Counted from the first letter of the stretch, positions 1-11,218 are shown. The stretch: 64,000 bases of DNA from Zoroaster sp. YZ-2022 (GCA_029582265.1 CM055822.1:42260559-42324558); one strand, 5' to 3'. Notes: a model not told the origin generated them from the sequence alone. Numbers and translations are program-made.

Positions 1-167
1 CAAACAGACAAACAAACACGCTTGTAAGGCGAATAGACAGTCACTGAGTTCAGTCTAAAAAACGACGTATAGAATGTATGTCACAACGGCAGTTTTGTGA
101 ATTATCTGTTTGCATGAAATACAGCGATTTAGCTGCAGCTGTCAGACAAGTGCAGTTTCTATTAAAA

Positions 168-310
168 AACAAACAAACAAACAAACAAACAAACACCCCA
201 ACACCCCAACAAACACAAACAAACACAAACACAAACAAACAAACACACACAAACAAACAAACAAACACCCCAACAACCCAACACAAACAAATAATAATAA
301 TAATAATAAT
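168..310. repeat. AAAC-type microsatellite with short AAT run
   Basis: Runs of CAAA/AACA with occasional CCCCAACA blocks, then about seven AAT units. It abuts the 3' side of a minus-strand SINE, so it may be the expanded tail of that element. ORFs through it are compositional artefacts. The first 167 bases hold a short AAAC stretch and unique sequence with nothing recognised. Confidence 0.9.
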
Positions 311-311
311 G

Positions 312-645
312 TGTGGATTTATATAGCGCACGTATCCACCAACTAAGTGGTGCTCAAGGCGCATTATATTATTATCCCTGCTCATAAGGCTCATAAGGCT
401 CATAAATCATTCCTGAAACCATCTCAGCTCCCTGGGGAGTATACAGCTCAATTGCTGCCATTTCTAGCGCATATAGAGCAACCAACTCTGCCTTCACAGG
501 TACCCATTTAACCCCTGGGTGGAGAGAAGCAATTATGATTAAGTGTCTTGCTCAAGGACACAAGTGTCACGGCCGTGATTCGAACCCACATTATGTTGCT
601 AACACCAGAACTTGAATCCGGTAAGCTAGACCGCTCGGCCACGAC
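312..645 (-). mobile_element. SINE with tRNA-Leu-like head, minus strand
   Basis: Read on the minus strand, 645-565 resembles a tRNA: an A box GTGGCCGAGCGGTCTA, an anticodon-like TTCAAGT (CAA, as in tRNA-Leu) and a B box GGGTTCGAATC. The body follows, including a GTCCTTGAGCAAGACAC block and a tail at the AAT/AAAC run. The tRNA-like part is diverged, so this is a SINE head and not a functional tRNA gene. The family name is not known to me. Confidence 0.7.
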
Positions 646-762
646 AAACAAACACAAACAAACAAACAAACAAACAAACAAACACCCCAACACCCCAACA
701 AACACAAACACACAAACAAACACAAACACACAAACAAACACAAACAAACAAACACAAACAAA
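646..762. repeat. AAAC-type microsatellite
   Basis: CAAA and CACAAA units flank the SINE on its head side, with the same unit type as at 168-292. The SINE therefore lies inside a microsatellite, or its insertion duplicated one. Confidence 0.9.
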
Positions 763-2439
763 TCGTACCTTTGATTTTGGTAGTTTATTTGTGTCAAATG
801 ACAAATTCAGAAAGGACCATTGAAGAGTGCGCGCGAGATAAGCATACAAAACAAGTACAGATTTAAAAACAGCGTTGCCAAGGGTCGCGCTTGGGGTTAT
901 GCTCTCATGTCAAATTGTGTCTTTCAGTCAACGTGTTTTTTCAAGAACAACATATTTATAAATGAAAAACCTCCACCCCTCCTCGAAAAATATGGCTACG
1001 CCACTTTTGGTACATTTTGTAATTTTCACAAATGATATTGCAATATTTTAGAAAACACGTATTGGAAGTCGTTTGGGGGATAAATATTGCTGTCGTCATT
1101 ATTTTCATACCTTTAATAAACACATGTCTCACTGCAACAAGGTGATTGCAGTCAGGTTGATTCATTTTGATTAACTTAAACATATTAAACCGTAGTACAT
1201 ACATAAATTTCGCCGGAGACAGAGTCGTCAATTTAACAATGGTGCGCAATGGCAACAACTCATCAGAAGTCAAGCAGCAACAGTCAGTTGACCGTAAATC
1301 AATCAATTATACATCGTATTTTGACACCTGTAATTGCTGCTGTAATTGCTCCCTATACCAGGTAGCAGCGAGTGCATAATAATAAATATTGTCATCATTT
1401 AAGAAGTTATTGAAGCTACTGAGAAGCCTTGTCATATTTTCGTATACCTTTGCAATTCTATTCCTGACACTATTGGTCATCTCACAGTTTACATTAAAGT
1501 AATACTTGGTGTCATGTTTAAAAGCCTCATAGCATCAAACATCTCTTGAAATATTTCTGTCTGTAAATTACTATTATTTAAAGGCAGGCGTTACCATTTA
1601 CAATTTTCGCGTTAAAGAAGTTTGTGTTTGCGGATGTGTCCCCTGACATTTTCGCTATTTTGAACGCAATTTCCGACAAATGTTTTTCATCGGAACGTTG
1701 CAATTTTACTTGAGGAAAGTATAACAAATGTTTTAAAATGACACATTTATCAAAATAATCATGAGAACCATGGTTTTACAGTAAAGATATGCCTTAATGA
1801 ATTAATGGTCCCATGCAGACATCTTCATATGGCTCAATACATTGGACATCAAATTCAGTCTAATTAAAACCAATATTCCTTTAAATAAGTCCGACTGGGA
1901 TGAATTATTGAAAAATAGCAAATTGAAACTAATTTGAAAAAAGTTCCAACTGGAACCAATTGGAAAAAAATGTTCAATTGCACAAACGTATGTCCAATTG
2001 GTTCCAATGTGGTCCAATTGGTTGTGTCAATTTCCAATCTTTAAAAAACATGCGAATGCTCAACCAAACCAAACTCTAACAAACTAAACTCATTACGCAG
2101 GGTCAGTTGGCATTTAAGCCTCAGTCGGCAAAATGAAGCATCAAAGGTGCTAGAACAAGGGTTGGTCCAAAATATATTTTCAGTCGGCAAACCCAGAGCT
2201 ATGGGTTTATAATTTAATGTGATATTCAGTTATCGCTTGAGTTTCAGCACTTTAACCAAAATTGTCCAAATCTTTTTGATTTAAATAATTAAAATTTATT
2301 TAAATAAATAATTTGCTGTTCCTAACTGCTTACCAACCAAAATGACCTGAGTGGCAAATTGTAGTTAGTGGACTAACATTTGGAAGCTAGCAGGATCTTT
2401 ATCGGAGACCTTTGATAAAGATCCTATACACAACAATTT

Positions 2440-2658
2440 CATCAAACTATAATATCGCGGCACTCACTGCTATATAGGATTCTAGCCAGCTAATTGACAT
2501 CGGGCAAGGTCGGTTAAGACGTCTGTACTAGTAAACAGGAGGTTGTGGATTCGAATCCCGCCCTAGTGGCCTGTGAAGCTTTTTTTTTCACAGACACTCG
2601 GAAAGCACTGAGTATACACATTTCGGTGTAGGGCAAAATTACACGACGCAAGAATTTC
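2440..2658 (+). mobile_element. tRNA-derived SINE, first of a tandem pair
   Basis: It contains a damaged A box (GGTCGGTTAAGACG), a B box (GGATTCGAATCCCGCC) and a tail with CACAGACACTCGG and the GTGTAGGGCAAAATTA block. The same family occurs at 2659, 23130 and 46914. The element begins and ends at an AATTTCATCAA motif. Confidence 0.7.
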
Positions 2659-2931
2659 ATCAAAAACTATTAATGTAGCGGTACCCACTGCTATATAGGA
2701 TTCTAGCCTGCCAATCGACATCGGGCAAACTCAGTGGTCGAGAGGTTAAGACGTCTGTACGAGTAAGCAGGAGGTCATGGGTTCGAATCCCACCCGAGTC
2801 GCCTGTAAAGTTTTTTTCACAGACACTCGGAAAGCACTGAGTATGCAGTGCTATACACACGTCGGTATAGGGCAAAATTAAATCAATTGTTTATCACCCG
2901 ACGCAAGAATTCCATCAACCTATAAGGTCCT
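2659..2931 (+). mobile_element. tRNA-derived SINE, second of a tandem pair
   Basis: The A box is TGGTCGAGAGGTTAAGACG and the B box is GGGTTCGAATCCCACC; both are intact enough for RNA polymerase III. The tail ends GACGCAAGAATTCCATCAA. The paralogous site near 47 kb holds only one SINE, so this unit was gained here or lost there. Confidence 0.75.
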
Positions 2932-3225
2932 ACTTGGTTCGAAACGTTAGTAAGTTTCCACCACATAATTTACCATAACATCTTCTGAAAATTATCTTGT
3001 ACTAAAATGTTTTGCACATTGTAGGCAAGTTTAGCATGTAATAAGGAAGATTTCAGTGTATGTTAACGTCAGGCATAAAACCTGGGGTATACTCATTCTC
3101 GGTGGGGGCGCACGTTATGTAGTATATGTATTGGGCTTAAGTAAATCCAAGCAACACCTATGTGCATAATGTTACAATATGCATTCAGATAATAATGTAC
3201 ATAAAGGGTGTTTGTCTTAACAAAA

Positions 3226-3396
3226 ATTAGCACTTGAGGTGCTATATGCAGCACTTCATTTCTAGAGTGCGTATACAAAGTACACTCGAAGTGCTGAATA
3301 TAGCACTTCAAGCGCTAATTGTAGCACTTTTTAGGAGCTTGTACATTGACTGCACTTGAGGTGCTATATTCAGCACTTCGTTTTTTAGAGTGCATA
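3226..3396. repeat. GCACTT palindromic repeat cluster
   Basis: Several alternating copies of GCACTTGAGGTGC and its near-complements AGTGCTGAATATAGCACT can pair into multiple hairpins. The cluster is repeated at 47428-47596 in the duplicated intron. Confidence 0.7.
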
Positions 3397-4240
3397 AAAC
3401 CTGGGGCATATTTGGCGCGAATCTCAATTGTTGACGTAACCTGTAACTATTCTCGGTGGGGGCGCATGTTATGTAGTGTATGTATTGGGCTTAAGTAGAT
3501 CCAAGCAACACCTAGATCCTTTTTTGCCCAACAGCTATAATTCGATGGTGCATTGAATATAGGGGCCTACAGCAAAACGCGCAACTATTATAGATGTTAT
3601 TACTGAAGATTGTATATTAGTTTGTATTGGTCGGTTGACATTAAAGTATGAAAGGGTAACCCTTGAATATCCCCAAAACTATAAAACAAAAATATAAAAA
3701 CTGCCAAAATGGTCTATTCGCCTGTATGTCAGCTCTGCGACAAAACTATTAATATCGGTTGGTGTGGAGAAAATACCATTTACTTTTTTGTCCACCCAAA
3801 AACAATGAAAGTTAGAGAAATCCAGTTGGCCAAACAATATTATCATAATTGAACTAAGTACAATTGCAATGAATGATGTCATGATGACATCATAACACCA
3901 TAACTCACACTTAAAATATATAGGTTTAATTGAACAGATAATATCAACATGGAATTATATGATCTAAAACATAATAAAAATGACTTTAATATCCCACCAT
4001 GATATTTTCTAATTGAATTTTAACTATTTGTTTGTTTTATTTGGTAATGAAATGGTGATGACGTTATAATTACATAATTCAAAGTCACATTGTATTCAGA
4101 TTGTTTGGAGCATGACTTGTAAAAACTCTACATGCCTAATTGATGATTTTATGAAAAATGGTGCTTTTGGCCGACGTGTAACGATAATTTCACGAACTAA
4201 CCTCACTACTACTTCTAATAATTAGTTTACCAGCTAATTC

Positions 4241-4291
4241 AGGTGGCTTGGTAGCCTAGTGGTTAGAACGCTCGCCTTCCATGTAGATGAT
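4241..4291 (+). repeat. tRNA-like fragment (A box only)
   Basis: GTAGCCTAGTGGTTAGAACG followed by CTCGCCTTCCATG resembles the left half of a tRNA-type SINE head. No B box follows. The same fragment occurs near 48423-48475, so it predates the segment duplication. Confidence 0.5.
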
Positions 4292-5384
4292 GTCAAGATC
4301 TAGACAACGTTGTTATAATTGTTTTAATTTAAATTGTCATATAGTTACAAATTTAATTGAGAAGCAAAGAGTTTCTGTGGAGGATTTTAATGTTAATGTC
4401 CAAAATTCATTTTTAGAATACAAACGTATATATAAGTGAGCATACAGTGGCAATTATTTACTTCAGAAAAAATCGCAGCCAGCATCTGAGTTGTCATGGT
4501 GATTTATACCGTAACCAGGAGTAATTTCCACGACAACAATTTCTGTCATTAATTAATGACAGGCAAATAAATATTGTAAAACCACGATTGTTTTTTAAAC
4601 TTGAAATTTTGGGAATCCTATATTGACATTACACGAGAGTTCTTATTCAAACGATTTTGTGCCATTTTCCACGTCCAAAATATTTTAATAATTGTACCGT
4701 CCCCTAGAGTATACATGCAGGCATAATTAATTTCCGCGACGACCATTTCTGCCATTAATAAATGCCAGTACAATTAATTTAGAAAACATTTCTATGAATC
4801 TATATTATTAGTACTCGCGAAAGTCCTTATTCAAACGACTAGTTTGTACCATTTTCCCATTTATCAAAAAACAGTTTTTCTCGTACCCAAGTACTTAATT
4901 TCAGCGACAACAATTTGTACCATATATTAAAGCCAGTCTAGTTATAAATTAAGTAAAAACAAAACAAAAAACATTTTGGGCATAAGTGAATGGAATCAGT
5001 ACACGAATTTAAACGCTTATTTAGACACTGTTGTACCATTTTCCCCTCCAAAATATCACAACATGTTTTGTACATAACCAACAGTATACTTTCATGCAAA
5101 CTTAATTTCTGCGACAATAATTTAAACAATTTAATTGCTGAATGTAAGAGTGTTTACAAACGCAGTCACGTGACGCCGACTTCTGTTTAATAACGAAGAG
5201 CTGACGTGGCCTGGCATAAAATTACGTTTTCAGTGAAAATATTGGCGATATTATTTCCATAATCCCGAGACAATGCCTGAGAGCTTCTGTGCTGTTGGCT
5301 GCACAAACCGCTGCAACAAAGAGGAAGCAGGCTAAGTATAAGCTTTTATGAAATCTCATTGGGTCGAACTCCACTGAGGAACTG

Positions 5385-6085
5385 ATGAGAAATGCCGTCG
5401 AAGAAGAAGAAGAAAATCTTGATCCAGTTGAAGAGAGAAAATTAGCGAGAGAAAGCACAGATAACAAGGAATCCGACATGGAACAAGAAGAAGTTGACAA
5501 AGAAGAAGCTATGAGCGAACAGGAGGACATAAGTCAAGACCCACATTCTGAAGAATTTGGTCCGTATACTAGGAAAGGTGTACAACGATTCCGCAGGAAA
5601 CGCGGAACAGGAGTTATTACGTCAGAACGTTATAACCTCCAAATAGTCCTGGTTCATCAAGAGGACGAGGAAGAGGAACTAGGAATAAATAAATTAATTT
5701 TGGATTATGAGTGAGTATAATTGTTTTTCTTGTTTTATCCAATGCAGAACCTTTATTTCATTATGAGTTTCCTTAGTGTGCTCACAGTAGCCTCAATTAA
5801 TGTTAACGGGTTGAGGGATAATCTAAAAAGGGAAATAATTTTTGATTACATAGTGCGTAGTAAACTTAACATAGTATTTATGCAGGAAACTCATAGTGCA
5901 TATCCCTTGCTTCTGTTTATGCGCCGAATGCTGTTTACCCTAGAGTTGGATATTTCAAGAACATATTGAATCACATTACTAATAATCAACAGTGGATTGT
6001 TGGAGGTGATTTTAATTGTGACTTTGATAACAAAGACATAATGGACACGAGTAAAAACGTCATGAAGGCTATTAGTCTGTGGGCT
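5385..6085 (+). pseudogene. L1/Tx1-like LINE fragment (ORF1 tail and endonuclease)
   Basis: An acidic stretch ends, after a frame change, in an RGRGRG-type tail (about 5655-5690), like a LINE ORF1 C-terminus. An endonuclease start follows near 5763, reading ASINVNGLRD and then FMQETHS, typical of APE-type LINE endonucleases. The sequence then jumps to VYAPNAVYPR and IVGGDFNCDFDN, so the middle of the domain is deleted. The fragment stops near 6085 against an oppositely oriented relative. It is dead: a deletion, a frameshift and no reverse transcriptase. It sits where copy 1 of the duplicated intron ends. Confidence 0.75.
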
Positions 6086-6099
6086 GGAGGGGTCTACCG

Positions 6100-7266
6100 T
6101 GCACCCCCGCCCCCATAACCCACCGCCAAATGTTTTTTCTTGATCTATACTCATGACGCCGCCTTCAAAATTGTTAAAGTTTATGTAATCAATACCCTCT
6201 CTTAAAATGGTTAAATTATCATGGATATTTCTTTCAGGAACGCCACAGGTTTGACTTTCTCCAATGATATCGGGCATAATCATTTTAAGTCTATTGGTAA
6301 TGACTTTCGAAATAAGTTTATAATCTACTGTTAGTAAACTGATTGGACGCCAGTTTCTTAGGTCTTCTTTACAACCTTTGTTTTTATAAATTAGTCTAAT
6401 TAAGGCAGTATTCATAGAATTGGGTAAGTGCTTACAATTATTACATTCCTTTATAACATCAATTAAATCGTATTTCAGGGTATTCCAAAAGGTACGATAA
6501 AATTCTACAGTAAGGCCGTCTATGCCTAGGGATTTGCCAGTTTTCATTTGATACAAAGCTTGTCTGAGCTCAACTTCATCAATATCTTTAACAAGATTTT
6601 TGACTTTATTATCATCAAAAGGAATCGTACTAATTTCATTAAGAATCGTTTGCATATTATCATCATTTATATTATCACAGGTATATAATTCTTCATAAAA
6701 ACTGTTAATGCATTGAATCATAGGTCCGGGTTGATCAATATAATTACCATGAATATCTTGTATTTTTTTTAATCTGTTATGATTTGTTTGTTGATTTTCC
6801 AGCTTCAGGAAGAACTTACTGTTTTTCTCACCATCATTTTTATTAATATTGCGACACGGATTTTGGCTTTCTCCTATTCATTTATCTCAAACTGTTTAAG
6901 TTTCATTTCAATTTCATTAAGATTATGGAGATTATTATCGGGGTTATTCATCGAATCATCGTAACATTTTTGAAGAAATGTTCTGTTATGTTTCTCAAAA
7001 TGGGATTGTTTAGTCCCATGATGAAAATGTGTATATCCAGGATTGTTGGGGTATAGTTTGTGCCAAATATCAGAAAGATTTTTTTCTTGTATAAGGTTAG
7101 AGAAAGTAACTTTACTTGTATCCTTTGTGTGTTTGTTGTCGATGTTGCAATTGAAATCCCCTCCAATAATCCATTGATAGTTTTCATTTTAATACGTTTC
7201 GACATATCATTAAAAAATCTAACTCTTGGGTAAACTGCATTTGGGGCGTAAACAGAAGCAAGGGAA
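6100..7266 (-). pseudogene. L1/Tx1-like LINE fragment (endonuclease to RT start)
   Basis: Read leftward on the minus strand, it gives VYAPNAVYPRV, then IIGGDFNCNIDN near 7150, YTHFHHGTKQSHFEKH near 7020, a linker, and the start of the reverse transcriptase: SLGIDGLTVEFY, LRNWRPISLLTVDYKLISK and SIDQEKTF. These match the endonuclease C-terminus and the first RT motifs of L1-clade LINEs. The catalytic YxDD region is missing, because the copy ends near 6100. Stops and frame changes interrupt it. It shares the GDFNC region with the plus-strand fragment at 5385-6085, so it comes from a second, diverged copy rather than from the same insertion. Confidence 0.8.
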
Positions 7267-7267
7267 A

Positions 7268-7363
7268 CATGAATACAGTTTCAAGGCGATTAATTATAGA
7301 GGCACTTGTTGTTGTGATGGTTTGAAAGCTAGATAAATCTGAGTGTCATCTGCGTAGATGTGA
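7268..7363 (-). pseudogene. CR1/L2 RT fragment fused to the L1-like copy
   Basis: On the minus strand this encodes HIYADDTQIYLAFKPSQQQ and then loses frame. It nearly repeats the sequence at 9930-10020, which belongs to a CR1/L2 element. It joins the L1-like copy directly at about 7267, producing a chimera of two LINE clades. Confidence 0.75.
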
Positions 7364-7375
7364 TAATTTATTTTT

Positions 7376-7610
7376 TATTAATTTTTTTGGATTATTGGAT
7401 GATGATTTTTTTGAGGAGGAGAGTGACGATGATTACGGTGATGACGAAGATGATCAGGATAATGAGGATGGGGATAACGTCCAGCGTCACCTACATCACT
7501 GGCGAGATCATCACCTACACCATCACTTGCCTTGTCCCTCAATGTATTGTCCCTGAGACAAAGACTGCGGTTTGTCCGCGTCTGGTCACGGCTTCATAGA
7601 TAAACAATCC
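7376..7610. repeat. Acidic-codon repeat unit, copy 1
   Basis: A GATGATGAY-rich stretch is followed by a conserved block ending CGGCTTCATAGATAAAC. The same unit occurs at 8333-8602. One plus frame reads a short Asp/Glu-rich then His-rich peptide ending at a TGA. No flanking splice signals convince me, so it is listed as a repeat of unknown origin. Confidence 0.7.
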
Positions 7611-7753
7611 CGGCCAAAATAGAAGGGACACGTGACAATAAACACATCCTCCCCTGTCCCCCGCTCCCCGCTCTCCGCTCCCCTTTCTATTTTGGTTTCG
7701 ATGGATCACCATTGCATTTTTCGTCAAAATAACGGAATGAGGGGATGGAAACA

Positions 7754-8073
7754 AATTGAAGAGGCTTGTATGTTGTTTGTGTATCCTAGTGCGCTTTTCG
7801 CCTCAAACACAAACTCTCTTTTGGGAACTTATGGACCAAAATGGCATGGTGAACCGTCGCGATGAACCGTGTACGGTGCACGTTACAATAAAGTTCTGTT
7901 TTGCGCAAGCACATTGCAGCCATGCATCGTCCTTAAACACTATTTTATGAACTAATATTCTTATGGATGAATACAATTAGACCCAGAAACATGTTATCGC
8001 TGAAAAGAGAGTGACTTCGTGTTCAACGCAAAAAGCGTATTAGGATACACAAACAACTTATAAGCCTCTTCAA
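7754..8073. mobile_element. Foldback element with about 68-bp arms
   Basis: The left arm at 7754-7820 (starting AATTGAAGAGGCTTGTA) is inverted at 8003-8073, with mismatches. The interior of about 180 bp has no ORF of note. It is probably a MITE. Confidence 0.6.
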
Positions 8074-8175
8074 GGGAGTGACTCTCCTTTTTTTCTTTAT
8101 TGTACACTGGTGAACCGTGGTTACACTATTCATCGACGGATTAAAGGAATCGAACTGGGTACATGTCGCAGGTTA

Positions 8176-8247
8176 CCATAGTGGTCTAGTGGTTAAGACA
8201 TCTGATCTGGAATGCGGGGATCGTAGGTTCGAATCCCAACCAAGTAG
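8176..8247 (+). repeat. tRNA-like SINE head
   Basis: TAGTGGTCTAGTGGTTAAGA (A box) is followed about 40 bases later by AGGTTCGAATCCC (B box). Pairing of the acceptor ends is poor, so it is more likely a SINE head than a working tRNA gene. It lies just upstream of the second acidic repeat unit. Confidence 0.55.
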
Positions 8248-8332
8248 AATGTTTGTGTATTTTTGTCCGCAATAATATTTGTATTATTATTATTTATTTT
8301 TTTATCATTATTATTATTATTATTATTAATTT

Positions 8333-8602
8333 TTTTTTTTGATTATTGGATGATGATTTTGAGGAGGAAAGTGACGATGATTATGGTGATGACGAAGATG
8401 ATGAGGTGATGAGGATAATGAGGAAGAGGATGACGTCCAGCGTCACCTACATCACTGGCATCATCATCATCATGAGATGATCACCAACACCATCACTTGT
8501 CTTGTCCCTCAATGTATTGTCCCTGAGACCATGGAGGAAGAAAACAAGACAAAGACTGCGGTTTGTCCGCGTCTGGTCACGGCTTCATAGATAAACTAAG
8601 AG
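8333..8602. repeat. Acidic-codon repeat unit, copy 2
   Basis: Direct repeat of 7376-7610, with extra CAT/ATC trinucleotides and a short insertion before the shared block AAGACTGCGGTTTGTCCGCG. ATT and GAT trinucleotide slippage is visible in both copies. Confidence 0.7.
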
Positions 8603-8609
8603 AAAATTC

Positions 8610-9430
8610 AGACATGTAGGTCACCCAAAACTCAAATCATACGCGAATTAGCAATAGCCTACTATTGCGCATTAATGCAATACTGTTGAGAATAAATTGG
8701 CCTAGTATTCTGTGCATTTCGTTTTGATACGTGGATGGAACATGAGTGTTCAGCTTTGAGTGTTTCATAAAGCCAGGATAAATTATGATTTCTGCACTAA
8801 AGAATTGCCATTATCTTATAATTTGTTTTAAGGAAAACAAAGTCCAAAATAAATTAATTTTTAGAATACAAATGTATATATAATTATGTGAGCGTACGGT
8901 GGCGTTTCTTAACTGCAGAAAAACAGTTGTCATGGTGATTTATACCGTAACCATGAGTAATTTCCATGACAAACATTTTTGCCTTATTCAAACGAGTAAA
9001 TTGTACCCGTTTCCTTTCCAAAATATGTTAATATTTGTATACCGACCCCAAGAGTATACATGCAGGCATACTTACTTTCCGTGACGGCAATAATGTTGCC
9101 ATTAATACATGCCAGTCCAATTAATTTGGAAAAACCGAATTGGAAACATTTCTTTGAATCCTATATTATCAGTACTCGCGAAAGTCCTTATTCAAACGAG
9201 TTTGTACCATTTTCCCCTCGAAATTAACCCCCCAAAAAACAAAAAACAATTTATACCGTAACTAAGAGTTTGCATGAAGGTATCATGCGAACTTAATTTC
9301 TGTGACAACAAAATTAATTACAGCCACTCTGACTAGTAATTAATTTAATACAAACAAAAACACGATTTTGGGCATAAATGCTTGGAATCGAATCTTGAAC
9401 AGTACACGAAAGTCCCTTTTTTTAAATCAC
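8610..9430. repeat. Partial third copy of the duplicated intron
   Basis: 8610-8830 matches 44480-44690, and 8840-9430 matches 4380-5120 and 48570-49310. The shared motifs are repeated lines beginning ATTTATACCGTAACCA and AGAGTATACATGCAGGCAT. It is more diverged than the pair at 4.4 and 48.6 kb. Confidence 0.7.
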
Positions 9431-9545
9431 TCTAATTGTAAATCGCTGAAGTAATTGTTTGTAATCGCTGAAGGTAAGATGTCGTGACGAGACTGAACAT
9501 TTAACGTGACTAAAATAATGACAGCTAAAAACATGGTTGACTTAC

Positions 9546-9709
9546 TCGTTGAATGTTCAGCTGCCCGCTGCTCCAAGCCTCGTACACTGTTTTGTTTCGA
9601 AAATTCCCCTTGACCTCCAGATCTTCGTTCCAGGTCACCATTGTCCACATATCGTAGAGTTGATCTCCTTTCCCTGCCATCCCTTTGAAAACTAGTTGCC
9701 ATTCAGAAT
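9546..9709 (-). CDS. Exon A' of gene 1: WQLVF-domain exon
   Basis: An internal exon of 164 nt. It is preceded on the minus strand by a pyrimidine-rich acceptor ending CTTTGCAG and followed by the donor CGA|GTAAGT. It enters in phase 1 and leaves in phase 0. It encodes 55 residues beginning DSEWQLVFKGMAGKG and ending GQLNIQR. The same exon, with identical length and splice sites, occurs at 51676-51839. Exon 2 at 21548-21781 ends in the matching phase and would supply the first base of the Asp codon. The following exons (equivalents of B and C) would lie left of base 1. I recall similar WQLVF proteins in marine invertebrates as uncharacterised secreted proteins. The family assignment is inference; the exon itself is well supported. 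Confidence 0.8.
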
Positions 9710-9769
9710 CTGCAAAGAAAAATAAGGGCACTGTAAATTGAAACTCTTAGACAAATGTTATGTTATTAA

Positions 9770-10600
9770 GACCTCAACATGTTTGTATTCATGATGCCGT
9801 TTCTGAACCTTTTCATCTGAATTACTCAGTACCTCAAGCATCTATCCTTGGTCCTTAGTGGATTCCAATTTACACATACCCAATTCGTAATACATTCATG
9901 AAATATGACGTCTATCACGTCTACGCAGATGACACTCAGATTTATCTAGCTTTCAAACCATCACAACAACAGAGTGCCTCTATAATTAATCGCCTTGAAA
10001 ACTGTATTCATGATATTCGCATTTGCATGAAGGAAAATTTCTTAAAACTCAATGATGATAAAACTGAATTTGTGCTATTTGGTTCTCGTCAACAACTATC
10101 TAAGATTTCTATTCCAAATATTGTTATTGGTGACTCTCATGTACAATCTTCTTCTCAAGTAAGGAACCTTGGAGTTATTTTTGATGCAAACATGACACTT
10201 AAACCTCATATTTCAAATGTTACTCGCACCGCAGCATTTCACCTTAGGAACATTGGAAAGTTACGCAAATATCTTAATTAATTATGATGCAATAGAACAA
10301 ATTGTTCATTCCTTCATAACATCTCGTCTTGATATGGCAAATTCACTGCATTATGGACTTCCTCAGGATCAACTACGACGACTTCAAAGGATTCAAAACA
10401 CTGCTGCACGTATTGTGACTCTCTCTACAAATCATGTCATATCACCCCTATCCAGAAAAATCTGCATTGGCTGCCAATATCATATCGTATTTACACCTAT
10501 TGTTTTTGTACTGTTTTTGTACTGTTTTTTTTTACTTCTTCTCAGCGGCAGTTTTCCGGCAACAAAGGCATCCTTGCTAAGCATATACAGCCTTCAAACT
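9770..10600 (+). pseudogene. CR1/L2-like LINE reverse transcriptase remnant
   Basis: The order of motifs is SVPQASILGP near 9835, the catalytic YADDTQIYLAF near 9930, ENFLKLNDDKTEFVLFG, NLGVIFDANMTLKPHI, then in another frame SRLDMANSLHYGLP and LQRIQNTAARIV near 10390. This is the C-terminal half of a CR1/L2-clade RT. A stop after ILGP and at least two frame changes show decay, and the last part (LHWLP region) loses homology near 10480. It lies in the intron region upstream of exon A'. Confidence 0.8.
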
Positions 10601-10629
10601 TAATACATGAACAGAACATAACAAGCTGA

Positions 10630-10980
10630 CGAAACCGTTGCTGTGACGTTATGATGACATCATCAGGTATCGAATTACGCTAAATCAAAGTTTAATATTT
10701 CAGAAAATTATATATCATAAACCACACAAGATATTTCCACAATCTTTGCATCATCTGAAAGATCTTGAATTATGTGATTTTTCGTACACAGACGTGACCC
10801 CAATTTGACCTCTCCTTCCGGTTGAAACCGGAATTTGAATATTTCAAAAAATAATATCTCATGAACCATAAAGATATTTTCGAAATCTTTGCATCACCTT
10901 TAAGATCTAGAATTATGTCACATTTCGTACACAGACATGACCCAATTTTACCTCTCCTTCCGGTCTAAAACGGAAGTTTA
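10630..10980. repeat. Dispersed repeat with internal duplication
   Basis: Two related blocks, each ending in a GACCTCTCCTTCCGGT motif, lie at about 10640-10835 and 10840-10980. A further copy is at 12850-13085, and shorter relatives occur near 21000-21060 and 31900-32115. No coding potential is seen. Confidence 0.65.
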
Positions 10981-11061
10981 AGTGAACAACTATTCAGAAG
11001 TACTATATGCACAGCCCATTTCGCATGTGAACGGCCTTGAAGGCCTCTCACACCATACACA

Positions 11062-11218
11062 GACAAGAGGCCTTGTGTATACAAGTGTATACACTGTATA
11101 CAAGTGTATACACTGTATACAAGTGTATGCGCCGTATGCACCGTCTGCACCGTCTGCACCGTCTGCACCGTCTGCACCGTCTGCACCGTCTGCACCATAT
11201 GCACTGTATACGCAGTAT
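11062..11218. repeat. Minisatellite: 19-bp and 9-bp units
   Basis: Copies of GTATACAAGTGTATACACT are followed by about seven copies of the 9-mer CTGCACCGT. ORFs with repeated APS, HRL or DGA residues are translations of the array. Confidence 0.85.

Larger units (their letters stand above)
1035..5402. repeat. Duplicated intron segment, copy 1
   Basis: This stretch aligns in the same orientation with about 45440-51421, at roughly nine bases in ten by eye once the insertion at 49513-51360 is removed. Weak similarity begins near 772/45345. Examples of matching blocks are the runs at 1802-2040 and 46250-46460, 3410-3540 and 47600-47720, and 3679-3882 and 47879-48082. In copy 2 the segment lies between exons A and B of the minus-strand gene. 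Copy 1 lies downstream of exon A', so it is probably the corresponding intron. No convincing coding exon is seen in it; the short ORFs at 3679-3882 and its partner show no family signature. Confidence 0.85.

Noticed and set aside
50..403. Cys/Val/Phe-rich ORFs on both strands at 50-403 and 508-849
   Set aside because: They run through AAAC microsatellites and the SINE; composition alone keeps them open.
565..645. tRNA-Leu gene on the minus strand
   Set aside because: The anticodon arm resembles tRNA-Leu(CAA), but the acceptor and arms are mispaired and a SINE body follows.
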